In this document: positions 43,827-55,869 of the stretch, piece by piece
How the letters are laid out: the number at the start of each line of letters is the position of its first letter
Position numbering within the stretch: the stretch's first letter is position 1
DNA from: Azolla caroliniana
Taxonomy: Eukaryota; Polypodiophyta
Reading direction: 5' to 3'
Assembly (NCBI GenBank): GCA_043228905.1
Contig: JBHGNT010000018.1
Span: 6,014,001 to 6,078,000 of the forward strand
Length of the DNA: 64,000 nt
Translations under genes and position numbers: made by a program
The notes under the pieces: model-generated
Database searches by the model: none
Told to the model about the DNA's origin: nothing
What the model saw: the letters and a program-made list of their open reading frames with translations, nothing else

Positions 43827-43878
43827 TGCAGAATTGCGTCTTACGGTCATGCGAAATTGACTAGAGAAACAGTCTGAA

Positions 43879-44313
43879 TTACTCCTGTGCGGTTCCTCCG
43901 GTACACCCGATCTGAAAGATCATTGAATGTTTTTTTCTGTTTTTTCGAAGCTGGCCACATTTAGCATACATGTCCACCAAAGCATTCCCAAGCTCAATAT
44001 TGTCTTCCAACAGTCTCACGATTTCATTGTGAATTTCTATGCCCTTATCAACTACCACTACACTACCATAGTCCTTTAGCAAACTTACAAGGGTGTTTGC
44101 ATCTAGAAGTAGTCCAATTACTGCAATAGCATCTTCAAAAATGCCACATTTAGCATATGCATAAACTAGAATAGCCACAAGACACGGATCTGAATCAAAC
44201 TCCCTTTCAATGATCACATTATGGATTTCTTGCCCTCTTCTCATAGCTTTTAGGTTTATGCATGCCTTCAAAGTAAAAATATAGGTCACAAAATTTCGCA
44301 TAGTCCCTTTCAA
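43879..44313 (-). pseudogene. PPR protein fragment
   Basis: 144 codons with pentatricopeptide wording: TYIFTLKACINLKAMRRGQE, AYAKCGIFEDAIAV, and IELGNALVDMYAKCG. The repeats follow the P-L-S style of plant organelle RNA-editing proteins. Repeat spacing is damaged and there is no DYW end. The style of ILKAC/GxEIHxEIV repeats recalls fern and lycophyte PPRs. It is a fragment. Confidence 0.65.
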
Positions 44314-44435
44314 CTACTCTTAGACTGCTATAGACATATGTTTGTCCCTGAGCATAAGAAATAATAGTTATACATTGACACATGCCTCATGTTGGTGGAG
44401 GAAATACCCAGAGTAGTGGCGGATACCTCCAACAT

Positions 44436-44934
44436 TGTCGTGAAGATCCGTCACAACGTGCGGATCGTGAGGGGGGACCGCCGAGCTCCTGGACTTGAAG
44501 GATTCGAAGTTTGCACTAGCTTTAGCGAGAAAGTATTTAAGATAGATTGAAAGAGATTGAAATGGAGAGAGAGATTAAGATTGAACCCTTGACTTTAGAT
44601 TTGAGGAACAAGATAGATCATCAATTTGATAACGAATTTTCTTCTTATTAAGTTCTTGATTAATACATAGATCGTTTTTCTTCTTCATCCACTCTTTTAT
44701 AGATGCCCCCATGCATATGATGCATGTGAGGGTGCAAGACATGCATGTAATGCATAAAATGCATGAGATGCATGTTTGCCATTTGGCGCTCATGCATTAC
44801 ATGTGTTGCATGATAACCATGTCACTCATTCAAGCTCTCATGTATGAGAATTTACATGTGAAAGTATAATGATAAAAATATAACTTAAAGAAATGACTTG
44901 GCTTTTTCGTTTCACACCGAAAATCTTCAAGACA
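44436..44934 (-). repeat. Solo LTR related to the Gypsy LTR
   Basis: It begins TGTCGTGAAGATCC and ends CTTCAAGACA. The middle (44700-44830) is clearly homologous to the CATGCA-rich part of the 32940 and 39796 LTRs, while the outer parts differ. The flanks ACAT and CCGT do not match, so no target duplication is visible. Its first 40 bp resemble the reverse complement of the end of the solo LTR at 47775-48651. Confidence 0.6.
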
Positions 44935-45529
44935 CCGTGCGTCGCGATCAACCTATCCGACTGACCCGATCGATCCACTTGTCTGGTCCCATCCGTCCCG
45001 ACTGGTTCGATCCGCATCCGATCCGGTCTACAGTTTTGTTTTCCTCTTCTTCTTCTCAGACTCCACACTCACATAACTTGACACTAAGTTGTCTGTTTCA
45101 CATGTAGTAAAATGCTTTCGAAAGCTCTTAAAGACATCCATCTTTTTGTACCAAGATATTAAAATAATATAAAATAATATATTCACTATTATTGTTTCAT
45201 ATTGTGTGTGAAGAACTACACTCGATTTTGTACATTCCATGCAATTTTCACACCGTTGCCGAAAATCTTCATGACAACGTATACCACCATTAACCATGCA
45301 GAATACCTTCATCCTTTCCCATCTCTTCTTAAAAACCTCTTGCTTTCAAAAGACTACATCTGGATCACCTTTGATAGCATCATATTCTCCTTTTAGTGTA
45401 TGCACTAAGGTCATGAATCCAAATCTCCTTGACGACATCCACAACATTCCATTGAATTTGCTGAAATATCCTTCGACATCTACTAGTCCACAAAACCCAT
45501 ATAATTATTGAACTAATCGTCTCTCAAAC
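44935..45529. other. Spacer with no recognised gene
   Basis: The phrase CCGAAAATCTTCAxGACA occurs at about 44917 and again at about 45258, possibly two LTR ends. Otherwise nothing is recognised. Confidence 0.35.
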
Positions 45530-46441
45530 CACGCCATTTTGGACTAAATTAATAGGCATGTATGGCGACACTTCCTCAACATATCGACCTCTTGTATATA
45601 ATACAAAGTTAACATTTTCTTTTTCATAATCTTGTACCTCACCCTTATTATTAGCCCACATAACTACCCCCCATTTATATATTCTAGAGCCATAAACCTC
45701 ATGCAAGAGACGTAAAAATCTTTTCCAAACCAATTTGGTAGCCATACATAACAAAAATTTTGATGAAGAGACTCCACTTCTAAACCACAAAAATCACACA
45801 TCTTATCCACTTCTTTACAATACATACAAGCCCTAATAGGAACCGCATAATTAACCATCAACCATCTAAATAGAATAATCTTCTTTGGAATTTGCATAGC
45901 CCATAGACATTTCCAAAATGTTGTCATGTGAGTAGGATCCACATTATAAGTCAACCATTTTGTTGCTGTTGTCGGCCAATGGGGTACCCTACATCTTATC
46001 ATCTCCCTTCCCAATCAACGGAATACTAAAAAAATGGAATTGGCCTAAAATCCTCCCTAGAATATGATGTAGGCAGCCACTTCCATTCTCATGGGTCCCA
46101 ATCCAATTCACATAATGGTTTTTTACCCAATACCCATAGATCCCACCATGGATGCACATCATTAGGATTAGGATCAAGAACCCAACCCTTATCTACCTTA
46201 GCTAGATTTCTAATGGGTTTTAATATAGCCTTAGCCAAACATTCATCTTCCTGGGCAATCATCCCTAATCATCCATCATGTAGAACATCATAACTTAAGA
46301 AAGTACCATCATCTCTAAGGCCACGAACTCCCAGTAAAACCTGAAAATTCGAAAATAATCCCATCCACTTATGACAATTAGAAAGTATATTATCCTACAA
46401 GGGTAATTGCAACCTCCTTAACTCATCAACTATTTCCTTTC
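45530..46441 (-). mobile_element. LINE, 3' part with zf-RVT domain (distal to the Copia insertion)
   Basis: Minus-strand frames read FWKCLWAMQIPKKIILFRWL, CMYCKEVDKMCDFCGLEVES and LHQNFCYVWLPNW. This is the zinc-binding zf-RVT domain found near the end of plant LINE polyproteins. The upstream part continues at 52472, beyond the Copia D insertion. Several frameshifts make it inactive. Confidence 0.75.
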
Positions 46442-46993
46442 TGTTGGGAAATCGGTCTCTCCGGATGGGATCCGGCGATGAATAAAGAGGACCCGGTGGG
46501 AACCGAAAGAGATCCAGAAACCGAAGGAGAGCCGGTGAGAACCGGAAGAGAAGACATATCTGTAAATATGTTTTCAGTAAGCCTATTGAGGCTACATTTG
46601 TAAATAGCCCTAAGTTCATATAAGTATAAATATGACTTAGGGCAATCGCTTTGTAAGGTCGTAGTGGTCATATTGTTGTAACTGTTGTACAAAAGAGAGT
46701 GACAGAGTGGGAGAGAGAGATACAGAGCAATACTCTGTTGTAACCACCGCCTAGCGAAGAAACGGAGCTTGAGGTCGTTGCCTATTAGTCTCTTATGGTA
46801 CCCCTTCTCTTCATAGTGATAGTTCGGAGTCTGTGGGCTCCCGTGGTTTTTCCCTATTAGGGTTTTCCACGTAAACACTCTGTGTATTTCCTTTGTGTAC
46901 TCTCCATTTCCCATTTCTGTGTGTTTTTCACTCTCATAGAAGTGATTCAAGACTCGGTTGTGGCCGAGCAATATTCCGCGCTAATCCCCTACA
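46442..46993 (+). repeat. 5' LTR of Copia D
   Basis: 552 bp, TGTTGGGAAATCGG to CCCCTACA. It carries a segment of about 30 bp near 46495-46550 (with AACCGAAAGAGATCCAG) that is shorter in the 3' LTR. Confidence 0.9.
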
Positions 46994-46995
46994 AG

Positions 46996-47007
46996 TGGTA
47001 TCAGAGT
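46996..47007 (+). other. Primer-binding site of Copia D
   Basis: TGGTATCAGAGT, two bases inside the 5' LTR, complementary to initiator tRNA-Met. Confidence 0.9.
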
Positions 47008-47021
47008 GAACAACACAGGAG

Positions 47022-47770
47022 ATGGAAGAATCGTTCGGCGGCATGTTCAAGCTCACTGGCTCCAACTACTCAGTGTGGAAGTCAAAGATGAGGGATATGC
47101 TGGTGGTTAAAGATCTTTGGTTGCCACTTCAATTCGGGGACAAGAGACCAGATAAGATCAACGCCAAAGTGTGAAAGGTGATGCACATGAAGACGACGGC
47201 ATACATCCGGTGCTTCATCGATATGAGTCTGTACAACAACTTCAATGAAGAGAGCAAGGCTCATGAACTCTGGGAGAAGATCGGCATCATGTTCTAGAAC
47301 AAGAATGTCGTTAATCAGGTATTGGTATTCCAGAAGCTAGTGAGGCTCCGGTACTAGGACGACTCCGGTATGACAGTGCACATGAATGCCTCCCAGGGGC
47401 TGATACACCAGGCAACCTCGTTGGAAGTACCTCTCGCCGATGAGGTACTCGCATTGCTTTTGCTTGGTTCCCTCCCGGATAGCTGGGAGACGTTAGTTGT
47501 CACGTTGGGCAACGCCGGGACGGAAGGAAAACAGTTGTCCCTAGCAAGGGTAAAATCAAGCTTGCTAGATGAAGAAGCTTGCCGGAAGGACCGGGAGTCC
47601 GGAACCAATCCGAAGGCCTTGGTCACGAAAGATGACCACAACCGGGGAAGAGGCCAGTATCGGTGTCCCCAAAACCAGCACAAGTCGGGGACAAGGTCGA
47701 AGTCAAGGGGGAGGCCTATGTGCTTCTACTATGGGAAGTCGGGGCACTTCCAAAAGAATTGTTGGCATTT
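47022..47770 (+). pseudogene. Copia D gag
   Basis: From ATG 47022 the frame shows FKLTGSNYSVWKSKMRDML, then, after stops near 47175, 47297 and 47357, LLLGSLPDSWETLVVTLG and the zinc knuckle CFYYGKSGHFQKNC. The reading is cut by the solo LTR at 47775 and resumes near 48652. Confidence 0.8.
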
Positions 47771-47774
47771 CCGG

Positions 47775-48651
47775 TGTCATGATGTTTTCGACACATAGTG
47801 CGAAACCACCCTCAAAAGAGAGTAAAGTAGTGGTCCAAATAATCTAATATTGCAAAGTCAATTTTTGTAATAAATGATGAAAAGATAGTAAGGTAGAAGC
47901 AGTTTTTCAAAAGTAGATAAAAATAGAAAAAGTAAGAGAAAAATAAAATCGCAAGGCGTGGAATTGAGGAGCAAGGTAGAGAAAAAAACTCATAATTTCA
48001 TCATCCGATGTCCAAATTAGACAAGAAAAGGGCTTTCCAAAAATAACTTGTATGCCTAATTTGGACTTACAAAAACAAAATAATGATAGAAATAAAACAC
48101 GACTCATATAGACAAGTTTTTGTTTAGGAGAAAAATAAAGCAAGTCATAGAAACCCTATAAATAAGAGCTATTCTTAAGAAGAAGGGGGGGAGATGGATA
48201 GGGATTTGAAGAAGAAAAGATTTATTTTTCCTCTCTCATACTCTTAACCCTAAAGGGGGATATAAAAAAATCATGTATCAAAATAAGTCCATTATATGGA
48301 TGATTTAGTAATAAAAACTCTCTATGTTTCCTCTCTCATACTCTCTTAATTTAAGTTTTACTTACGTATAGATATAATTTAGTGTTATTCATACTCTCTT
48401 ACTCTAAGAATTCTTACTCATAAGCATAATTAATCATTATTCGATCTTGCATACTCTCTTACTCAAAGATTTGTTTATTCATTAATATAATTAAGTATTA
48501 TTCAATTTCTCATACTATCTTACTCTTATTTGAGGGAAATATCTCCTCTTAAAACTTAAAGTGCATAAATCATTCAGCCCTAAATCCTTCTGGTCCAGAG
48601 CCCCGACGGTTTCACCTCACGATCCGCACTAGCTGGCAGATTTTCACGACA
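47775..48651. repeat. Solo LTR inserted in Copia D, TSD CCGG
   Basis: 877 bp beginning TGTCATGA and ending TCACGACA. CCGG occurs on each side (47771-47774 and 48652-48655). Removing it rejoins the gag text. The 4-bp duplication and the TGTCxTGA/TCACGACA ends match the Gypsy element at 32940-40931, so it belongs to that superfamily. Confidence 0.88.
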
Positions 48652-48807
48652 CCGGAAAGAGAAACAAACCGGCACCACTGATTTGAAGAAGAGTTCGGAC
48701 CAAAGAGGCCCGAATAGGAAAGGAACGTCGGCGATCGCGACAAGTGAAGAAGAACCGATGCTCATTACTGAAGAGAATTAGTTAATCCTTGTCGGCGTCG
48801 AAACAAC

Positions 48808-49929
48808 ATGGGTTGTTGATTCCGGAGCGTCGTTCCACCTGACAATGGATCGGAAATGCTTCTCATCCTACACAACCGGTGATCATGGTTTTGTCTGGAT
48901 GGGGAATGAAGGCACATGCCGAATTATCGGCATAGGAGATGTGTTGTTGGTGACATCAACCGGATGCAAATTGAACATGATATCAGCCGGTCGGCTAGAT
49001 GATGAAGGCTACACGGGTAGCATCTGGAACGGTGTTATGAAGTTCAGTAAGGGAATCTTGATAGTGGCTCGAGCTCGGAAGATCAATACATTGTAGTTGA
49101 TGAATTCCCGGATATGCCGGGAAGAAGTGAACGTAGCATCCGACACTGTTGGTGAGCTGTGGCACAAAAGACTATGTCACATGAGTGAGAAGGGGATGAA
49201 GAGGCTTGCCGAAGACAACCTCATTCCGGTGAAGGACGTGCAACTTGAGAAGTGCACTGATTGCTTGGGCGGTAAGCAAAACCGAACCTCCTTCCGGTCA
49301 AGACCACCGATGAGATAGAATGCACCACTGGTGCATACCGATGTGTGTCAAGTGGACACGAAGTCACATGCCGGATCGCAGTACTTCGTGACGTTCATAG
49401 ATGACCACAGCCGGAAGTTGTGGGTCTCTCACCATTGAAGACGAAGGCTCAGGTGCTATCCGTCCTCAAGGAGCTCCACGCGAGAGTGGAAAGAGAAACC
49501 AGTCGGAAGCAGAAGGCGGTTCGAACAGATAACGGAGGAGAATACCGGGGGCAGTTCGAGGAGTATTGCTGGTCGAAGGGAATCCGGCTCGAGTTTACTG
49601 TGCCGAAGACGCTGGAACTAAACGGACTGGCCGAAAGGATGAACCGGACCATAATGGAGAGAGCCCAGAGCATGCTAGCACATGCAAAGTTACCCAAGAC
49701 GTTTTGGGCTGAGGCACTGACAACGGCGACCTATGTGATAAATGGATCACCCTCAGCACCCTTGGAAGGAGACTCACCTCAGAAAGTATGGACCGGTAAA
49801 GATGTATCTTACCGGTATCTAAAGGTGTTCGAATGTCTCACATATGTACATGTTGCAAAGGACAAGAGAGCAAAGCTGGATACGAAGTCTAGGCCAATCC
49901 AGGCTAGTCCAGGCCATGCATATTCCTAG
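48808..49929 (+). pseudogene. Copia D protease and integrase
   Basis: Protease motif WVVDSGASFHLTMD, then integrase zinc region LWHKRLCHMSEKGM and CTDCLGGKQ. The catalytic regions follow: TDVCQVD, RTDNGGEY and LNGLAERMNRTI. Stops at 49094, 49315 and after 49926 plus a frameshift near 49430 break it. Confidence 0.85.
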
Positions 49930-49958
49930 GATACGGCGATGATGAGTTCGATCATCGG

Positions 49959-50183
49959 GTGTGGGATCTGGTCGACAAGAAGGTGTTCCGGAGTCGAGAC
50001 ACATTCTTCATGGAAGATAGGACCAATGCCGACTTGGAGTTGGAGAAGGTGATGAACTCCAGATCATTCATTGAAAACCGGCTCGAGGACACAAGGACTT
50101 ATCCGGTTGAAAACCGAACACTAGCCGGTAACCGAATGACACTCGACGAACCGACCGGATACGGACAAGAAACCGAACCGACT

Positions 50184-50215
<32 letters not shown>

Positions 50216-51945
50216 CATCGGAACCGGACAAGATCCCGAATCGGATTCGGATTCGGAACAAACGAAGGAATCGGCAGTCAAAAACCAGGGACAGAGATAT
50301 CCTCTCCAAGAGAGAAGAGCCCCCCGAAGATTTCCGGATGCAGAGCATGTGTTGCTAACCGATGAGGGGGAGCCGGAAAGCTTCAAAGAAGCAAAGAGAG
50401 ACACCCACAGCTGCAAGTGGTTGAGTGCCATGCAGGATGAGATGGATTCCCTGCATGAGAATCACACATATGAACTGACGGAGTTGCTAAAAGGGAAGAG
50501 ACCACTCCGGAACAAGTGGGTGTACAAGTTGAAACCGGGAGATGCGGGAAATCCACCCAGGTATAAGGCCCGAATCGTGGTGAAGGGCTTCCAGCAGAAG
50601 AAAGGAGTGGATTTCGATGAGATCGTTGCCCTAGTAGTAAAGATGACATCCATCCGGACAGTATTGGGCATAGCTCCAAGCATGGACCTCGAGGTAGAGC
50701 AACTGGACATCAAGACGACATTCCCACATGGCGACCTCGAAGAAGAGATCTACATGCATCAACCGGAAGGATTTGAAAGGATAGGGAAGGAGCACCTGGT
50801 GTGCCGTTTGAAGAAGAGCCTATACGGACTGAAGCAAGCCCCCTAGCAATGGTACCGGATGTTTGACTCCTTCATGACTGACCAAGGGTACCACAAAACG
50901 CAAGCCGATCACTATGTGTTTGTGAAGAAATTTGACAGAGGAGATTTCCTTATACTCCTATATGTGGATGATATGTTGATCATCGGATGAGACCAAGGCA
51001 AGATTCGGATGCCGAAGAAGGCTTTGAACCGGACCTTCTCAATGAAAGACTTGGGTCCGGCAAAACAGATATTGGGAATGCACATCATCCGAGACCGGTT
51101 GACGAAGTTGTTGTGGTTGTCATAGGAGAAGTATCTGACAAAGGTGCTTCAACGGTTCAACATGTTGGAGGCGAAACCGGTCGGATCGACACTTCCGGAA
51201 AACTACAAGCTATCCGGAAAACAAAGCCCAAGGACAAAGGCGAAGAAGACGGATATGATGAAGATACCATATGCCTCTGCCGTCGGGATCTTGATGTATG
51301 CAATGGTATGTAACCGGCCGGATATCGGATATGCAATCGGAGTGGTGAGCCGGTTCATGAGCAATCCCGGAAGAGAGCACTAGAACGCGGTCAAGTGGAT
51401 ACTCTGGTATCTGAAAGGCACCTCGAGTATGTGCCTCCGGTTCGGCTCTGGTAATCCCCAACTTGACGGATTCATGGATTCGGATATGTCGGCTGATGCG
51501 AATACCAGCCAGTCTACATCCGGATATGTCATGACCTATGCAGGGGGAGCTGTTTCGTGGCAGTCAAGGTTGCAGAAGACGGTTGCATTGTCAACCACGA
51601 AGGCAGAGTACATGGCAGTTGTAGAAGCCGGCAAGGAGATAGTCTGGATGAAGGACTTCATCGGAGAGCTAGGGATCCAATAGGAGGAATATCGGTTTTA
51701 CTGCAATAGTCAAAGTGTCATCCATCTTGCAAAGAATGCGGCCTACCATTCCCGGACGAAACATATCCAGCGGGGTACCACTGGATCCGGGAGAGAGTAG
51801 AAGATCAAGAGTTCGTGCTGATGAAGATCCACACGGAGGAGAACGGGTCGGACATGCTGACCAAAGTCCTGACAACCGACAAGTTGGACGCGTGCCAAAA
51901 GCGGATCGGGTTGACAAGATATCCCATGACGGAGTGAAGGGGGAG
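49959..51945 (+). pseudogene. Copia D reverse transcriptase and RNase H
   Basis: An acidic linker with a Glu run, encoded by (GAA)n at about 50187-50213, precedes RT: NKWVYKLKPGD, VVKGFQQKKGVDFDEI, LDIKTTFPHGDLEEEIY, SLYGLKQAP. A stop follows at 50846, then LLYVDDMLIIG. RNase H shows DSDMSADANTSQSTSGYVMT, TKAEYMAVVEAGKEIVWMKD. At least three stops and a frameshift are present. Confidence 0.85.
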
Positions 51946-51947
51946 AT

Positions 51948-52471
51948 TGTTGGGAAATCGGTTTCTCCAGATGGGATCCGGCGATGAATAAAGAGGACCC
52001 AGTGAGAACTGGAAGAGATCTGGAAGAGAAGACATATCTGTAAATATGTTTTCAGTAAGCCTATTGAGGCTACATTTGTAAATAGCCCTAAGTTCATATA
52101 AGTATAAATATGACTTAGGGCAATCACTTTGTAAGGTCGTAGTAGTCATACTATTGTAATTGTTGTACAAAAGAGAATGATAGAGAGGGAGAGAGAGATA
52201 CAGAGCGATACTCTGTTGTAACCGCCGCTTGGCGAAGAAACCGAGCTCAAGGCCATTGCCTACGAGTCTTTGATTGAACCCCTTCTCTTCATAGTGATAG
52301 TTCAGAGTCTGTGGGCTCCCGTGGTTTTTCCCTATTAGGTTTTTCCACGTAAACACTCTGTGTATTTCCTTTGTGTACTCTCCATTTCCCATTTCTGTGT
52401 GTTTTTCACTCTCATAGAAGTGATTCAAGACTCGGTTGTGGCCGAGCAATATTTCGCGCTAATCCCCTAAA
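51948..52471 (+). repeat. 3' LTR of Copia D
   Basis: 524 bp from TGTTGGGAAATCGG to CCCCTAAA; the terminal CA has mutated to AA. The edge is set by the matching CTTTC duplication. Confidence 0.88.
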
Positions 52472-52476
52472 CTTTC

Positions 52477-54300
52477 CTCCTCTTATTCCTCTACATTCTT
52501 GTTGAATAATGTGAGTAGGGTTGTGAACAAATTGTTGCCAATTACTAAGTGATGAGGCAAAAGATGAGTCCACTTGAGCCCAATTTAATCTGACTCTCCT
52601 CCCCAACATAGACCCTTCAACATCTAGAAATAAAGGATTCCAAACCAATGGCTAATGTAACCATTCATCCATCGACGTGGGTCGGACTTGTTGCAAGTTA
52701 TCCTTTATGGACCACCAGGCTCGCTTTATCGCAGCGAAGAATCTATCATTTTGAAAGACTATCTTATGCGAATGAAAGTTAGGAATAAACCACCATCATA
52801 GCGACCTTGTCCATTCACCTCCAGTTTTCGGGAATACCTCTTCCACGGCTCATTTCCTGGCAGTAATCCTCGTACAATAAATTTTGCCAATAATGCCTTA
52901 CATTCTTTATGGACCACCAGGCTCGCTTTATCGCAGCGAAGAATCTATCATTTTGAAAGACTATCTTATGCGAATGAAAGTTAGGAATAAACCACCATCA
53001 TAGCGACCTTGTCCATTCACCTCCAGTTTTCGGGAAGACCTCTTCCACGGCTCATTTCCTGACAGTAATCCTCGTACAATAAATTTTGCCAATAATGCCT
53101 TACATTGTATCAGAGGATCTACCAAACCTAAACCCCCTTGAGAAGTCGGCGCTATAATAGTCTTCCAAGATACCTTTGGTCTAACATAATTAAAATTAGT
53201 AGATCCCCATAAAAAATTCAGTAGACGTGTCGCTAATAATTTAGCCTCCATTTCTTAATATCATCCACAACACCTTCTATTTTTTGAATCAAATAAACCA
53301 TTCCTTCATTCCATTCAGCAGGCATCCTTCCCAATTTAAAAACTTCTTGTAAAGAGGATGTGAAAACATCGGCTATATCATCCCAATATTCTAAAAACAA
53401 TTCTGGTGATAATCCATCATTTCCTGGGCATACATTCTTCCCAACAACTACTAATGCACCTCTTACCTCTGTAGAAGAGATTGCCTTAACCAATGCTTCG
53501 GCCATCTCATTTGAGACCTTATGTTCTAGACAGTCCAAAACTATTTTCCTTTTTTGGAGTTGTTGAACTGAAAATTGTTGGGTATTTAGTAGATTTTTAT
53601 AAAAGGACGTAGCAATGTCTCTCATTTCATTAATGTCTTTCATAATAGACCCATCTTCCCTGTCAAGTTGTCTCACACAGCCCCTTGAATGACCATCTTT
53701 ATAATATGCGAAAAATTCGGCATTCACATTATCACCTAATCTAGCCCATTTCGCACAAGCAGCATGAAACTTTGTTTGAGATATCTTATCTTCTAAATTT
53801 GTTAGCTCATTTCTTAAGTGACCCGATTCCATTTCAAACCAAGATGCATGTGGACATTTTTCTTGAAAATGCTGAAGAGACTTCAAAGCCCTCCGATTAG
53901 CAACCATTTGTAATTTACATTTCTCCATAGTCTTGAATACTTGCAATTTAAGAAATTTCGTTGTACTCTGAATAGCAAAATTAAACATTTGCAAGACATT
54001 TTCAGAACCTGGTGTATTTTGTACTTTCCACATATGTAAAATATCATGTCTAAGAGATGTATCTAAATAAATCCATTTTGGAATACGATCACAATTATTG
54101 TTATGATATGGTTGTTTTCCAACAACCATAATCACGGGTGCATGATCTGAGAATAAAGAGCCTGATACACTACCAATCTCCCCACCCTTTCCAACAAGAA
54201 AAACATCAATGTATATTCTATCCAACCGTGACAGATTTACCCCTTGTTGTCTTCTATCTAATCGAGAGAAACTTGATGAATCTTTTGGTGTACAATTGAC
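52477..54300 (-). mobile_element. LINE, 5'-truncated, with endonuclease end and reverse transcriptase
   Basis: Minus-strand frame: the endonuclease end (LSRLDRIYIDVFLVG, GSLFSDHAPVIMV), then the connector (GDNVNAEFFAYYKDGHSRG), then RT (PGNDGLSPELFLEYWDDIAD and PAEWNEGMVYLIQKIEGVVD). After a frame break, VSWKTIIAPTSQGGLGLVDP follows at 53170-53100. The element is cut at its 5' side near 54300, where it abuts Gypsy sequence. Its 3' part lies at 45530-46441. Confidence 0.85.
52703..53106 (-). repeat. Tandem duplication of 202 bp inside the LINE
   Basis: 52703-52904 and 52905-53106 are almost identical (CTTTATGGACCACCAGGCTC to AATGCCTTACATT) with two or three substitutions. Confidence 0.93.
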
Positions 54301-54302
54301 AG

Positions 54303-55685
54303 GACGAACACTTGGATCACCTCCGGTTATGCTTGGAGAAATGTTGGGAATACCGACTGAGCCTGAATCCGGCAAAGTGCGTGTTCGGAGTAACAAGTGG
54401 CAACCTATTGGGCCACATTGTGAGTGAGGAAATTGCGGTGGACCCCAACAAGGTGAGGGCAATCCTGGAAGCACTCGCACCAAATAACGCAAAAGCCCTG
54501 AGCCAGTTTTTAAGACAAATCCGATGGCATAGCCAAATGTTACAGCACTTGGTTGACTTCGCGACACCACTACATGCAGCAGTGCACCGATTGCCCTTTC
54601 AATGGGCAGAGCCGGAGGAAAAGGCCTATCAAGCATTAAAGGTAATGTTGTCACAAGCCCTGGTGGTGCAACCTCCTGACTGGATGAAGAGTTTCTATGT
54701 GTTTGTCGATGCATCAGACGTAGCAATCAGTAGTGTCCTTATGCAACTCACCGAACCAAAGTGGTACTAGTCGGTGTAATATGCAAGCTGGAAGCTCTCG
54801 AAGGCCGAATGCAACTACTCCAAAATGGAAAGGGAGGCTCTCGGAATGGTGTATAGTGTAACCAAGTACTGACACTACTTGCTAGGGCGGAAGTTTTCAT
54901 TTCACGTGGATCACTCAGCATTGGTTTACTAGGTGTCTAAGGCATCTCTAACCAAGAAAATAGTAAGATGGACACTATTGTTGCAGGAATTTGAGTTTGA
55001 CATCTAGAATCGACCCGGGGCGCAGCACACAGTAGCCGATTACTTGAGCCGGCTAGAATTCGACTAATCAGGAGAAGGAGTACGAGATGAGTTCCCCGAT
55101 GCCGAGTTATTCAGGGTAACAACAGAACCAGCAACCGACTCAACAGTTGCTGAGGAGGACAAGTGGCTTACAAACATGCATCAATTCCTGAGCACCAGAT
55201 TACCTCCCGACAAAATGGATCAGGATGAACGGAAGAGATTAGCGGTCTGAGGCCACCACTTTTGCCTCATCCAGGATACCCTACATCACAAAGGGGCAAA
55301 CGGAATCTGGCGGCGGGCGGTGCGTAGCGACGAAAAAGAAACGATTTTAAGAGAAGCTGGAGGCCAATATGCCGGCGACGCGGCAGCCCGCAAGATATGG
55401 CAAAGCGGGTTATGGTGGTCGAAAACCTTAAAGATGCCATCGAGTACGGTAAGGAATGTGACCTCTGCCAACGATTAGGCCAACCAACGGAGCAGGCCCG
55501 AATGCCCCATCACCCGACTGAAGCCGTACAAAGGATAGATGCCGGAAAATCCGTTTAAAGACGAAGAGAACCCACAAAATACCGAAAACCGGACAAAAGG
55601 CGGCATGACACTGTCAGAAAGCGGGGAGACACTGGAGGCACCGGAGGCAAACGATTTGGTTGAACCAGGCACCACCGACAAGTAA
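54303..55685 (+). mobile_element. Gypsy pol remnant: RT end, RNase H, integrase zinc region
   Basis: RT text starts at LDHLRLCLEKCWEYRLSLNP, then LLGHIVSEE, FQWAEPEEKAYQALK, and RNase H VFVDASDVAIS. A degraded RPGAQHTVADYLSRLE follows. The integrase zinc region (ECDLCQRLGQPTEQARMPHH) jumps directly to the polyprotein's tail, LKPYKGRMPENPFKDEENPQ, so the catalytic core is deleted. It begins abruptly at the truncated LINE. Confidence 0.82.
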
Positions 55686-55689
55686 GGTC

Positions 55690-55869
55690 ATCCAATTAAA
55701 AAGAAAGAAAGAAAGAAAGAAAAGTAGTCATAAAAAGACAGTCATCATGCAAAAAGGTGGAGGAAGCAAAAGGTGGGACGACTATTATTAGGGCGAAAGA
55801 TATTGCGAACAGACGCCAGTGAACAAGTGGGATGCGGCTATTTAAAGCGTAGGACCAGGGTACACATAC
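55690..55869. repeat. Gypsy spacer with (GAAA)n
   Basis: (GAAA)n at about 55700-55722. Non-coding sequence between pol and the solo LTR. Confidence 0.6.

Larger units (their letters stand above)
46442..52471 (+). mobile_element. Copia retrotransposon D inserted in a LINE, TSD CTTTC
   Basis: LTRs at 46442-46993 and 51948-52471 are flanked by CTTTC (46437-46441 and 52472-52476). The last bases of the 3' LTR read AAA rather than ACA, which otherwise hides its edge. The interior has a primer-binding site, gag, a solo-LTR insertion, protease/integrase, RT and RNase H, then a GGGGGAGAT polypurine tract. Stops in gag, integrase and RT make it defective. RNase H text (MTYAGGAVSWQSRLQKTVAL) places it with Copia A. 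Confidence 0.92.

Noticed and set aside
44432-44938. A target duplication for the solo LTR at 44436-44934
   Set aside because: ACAT and CCGT differ. The LTR edges rest on similarity alone.
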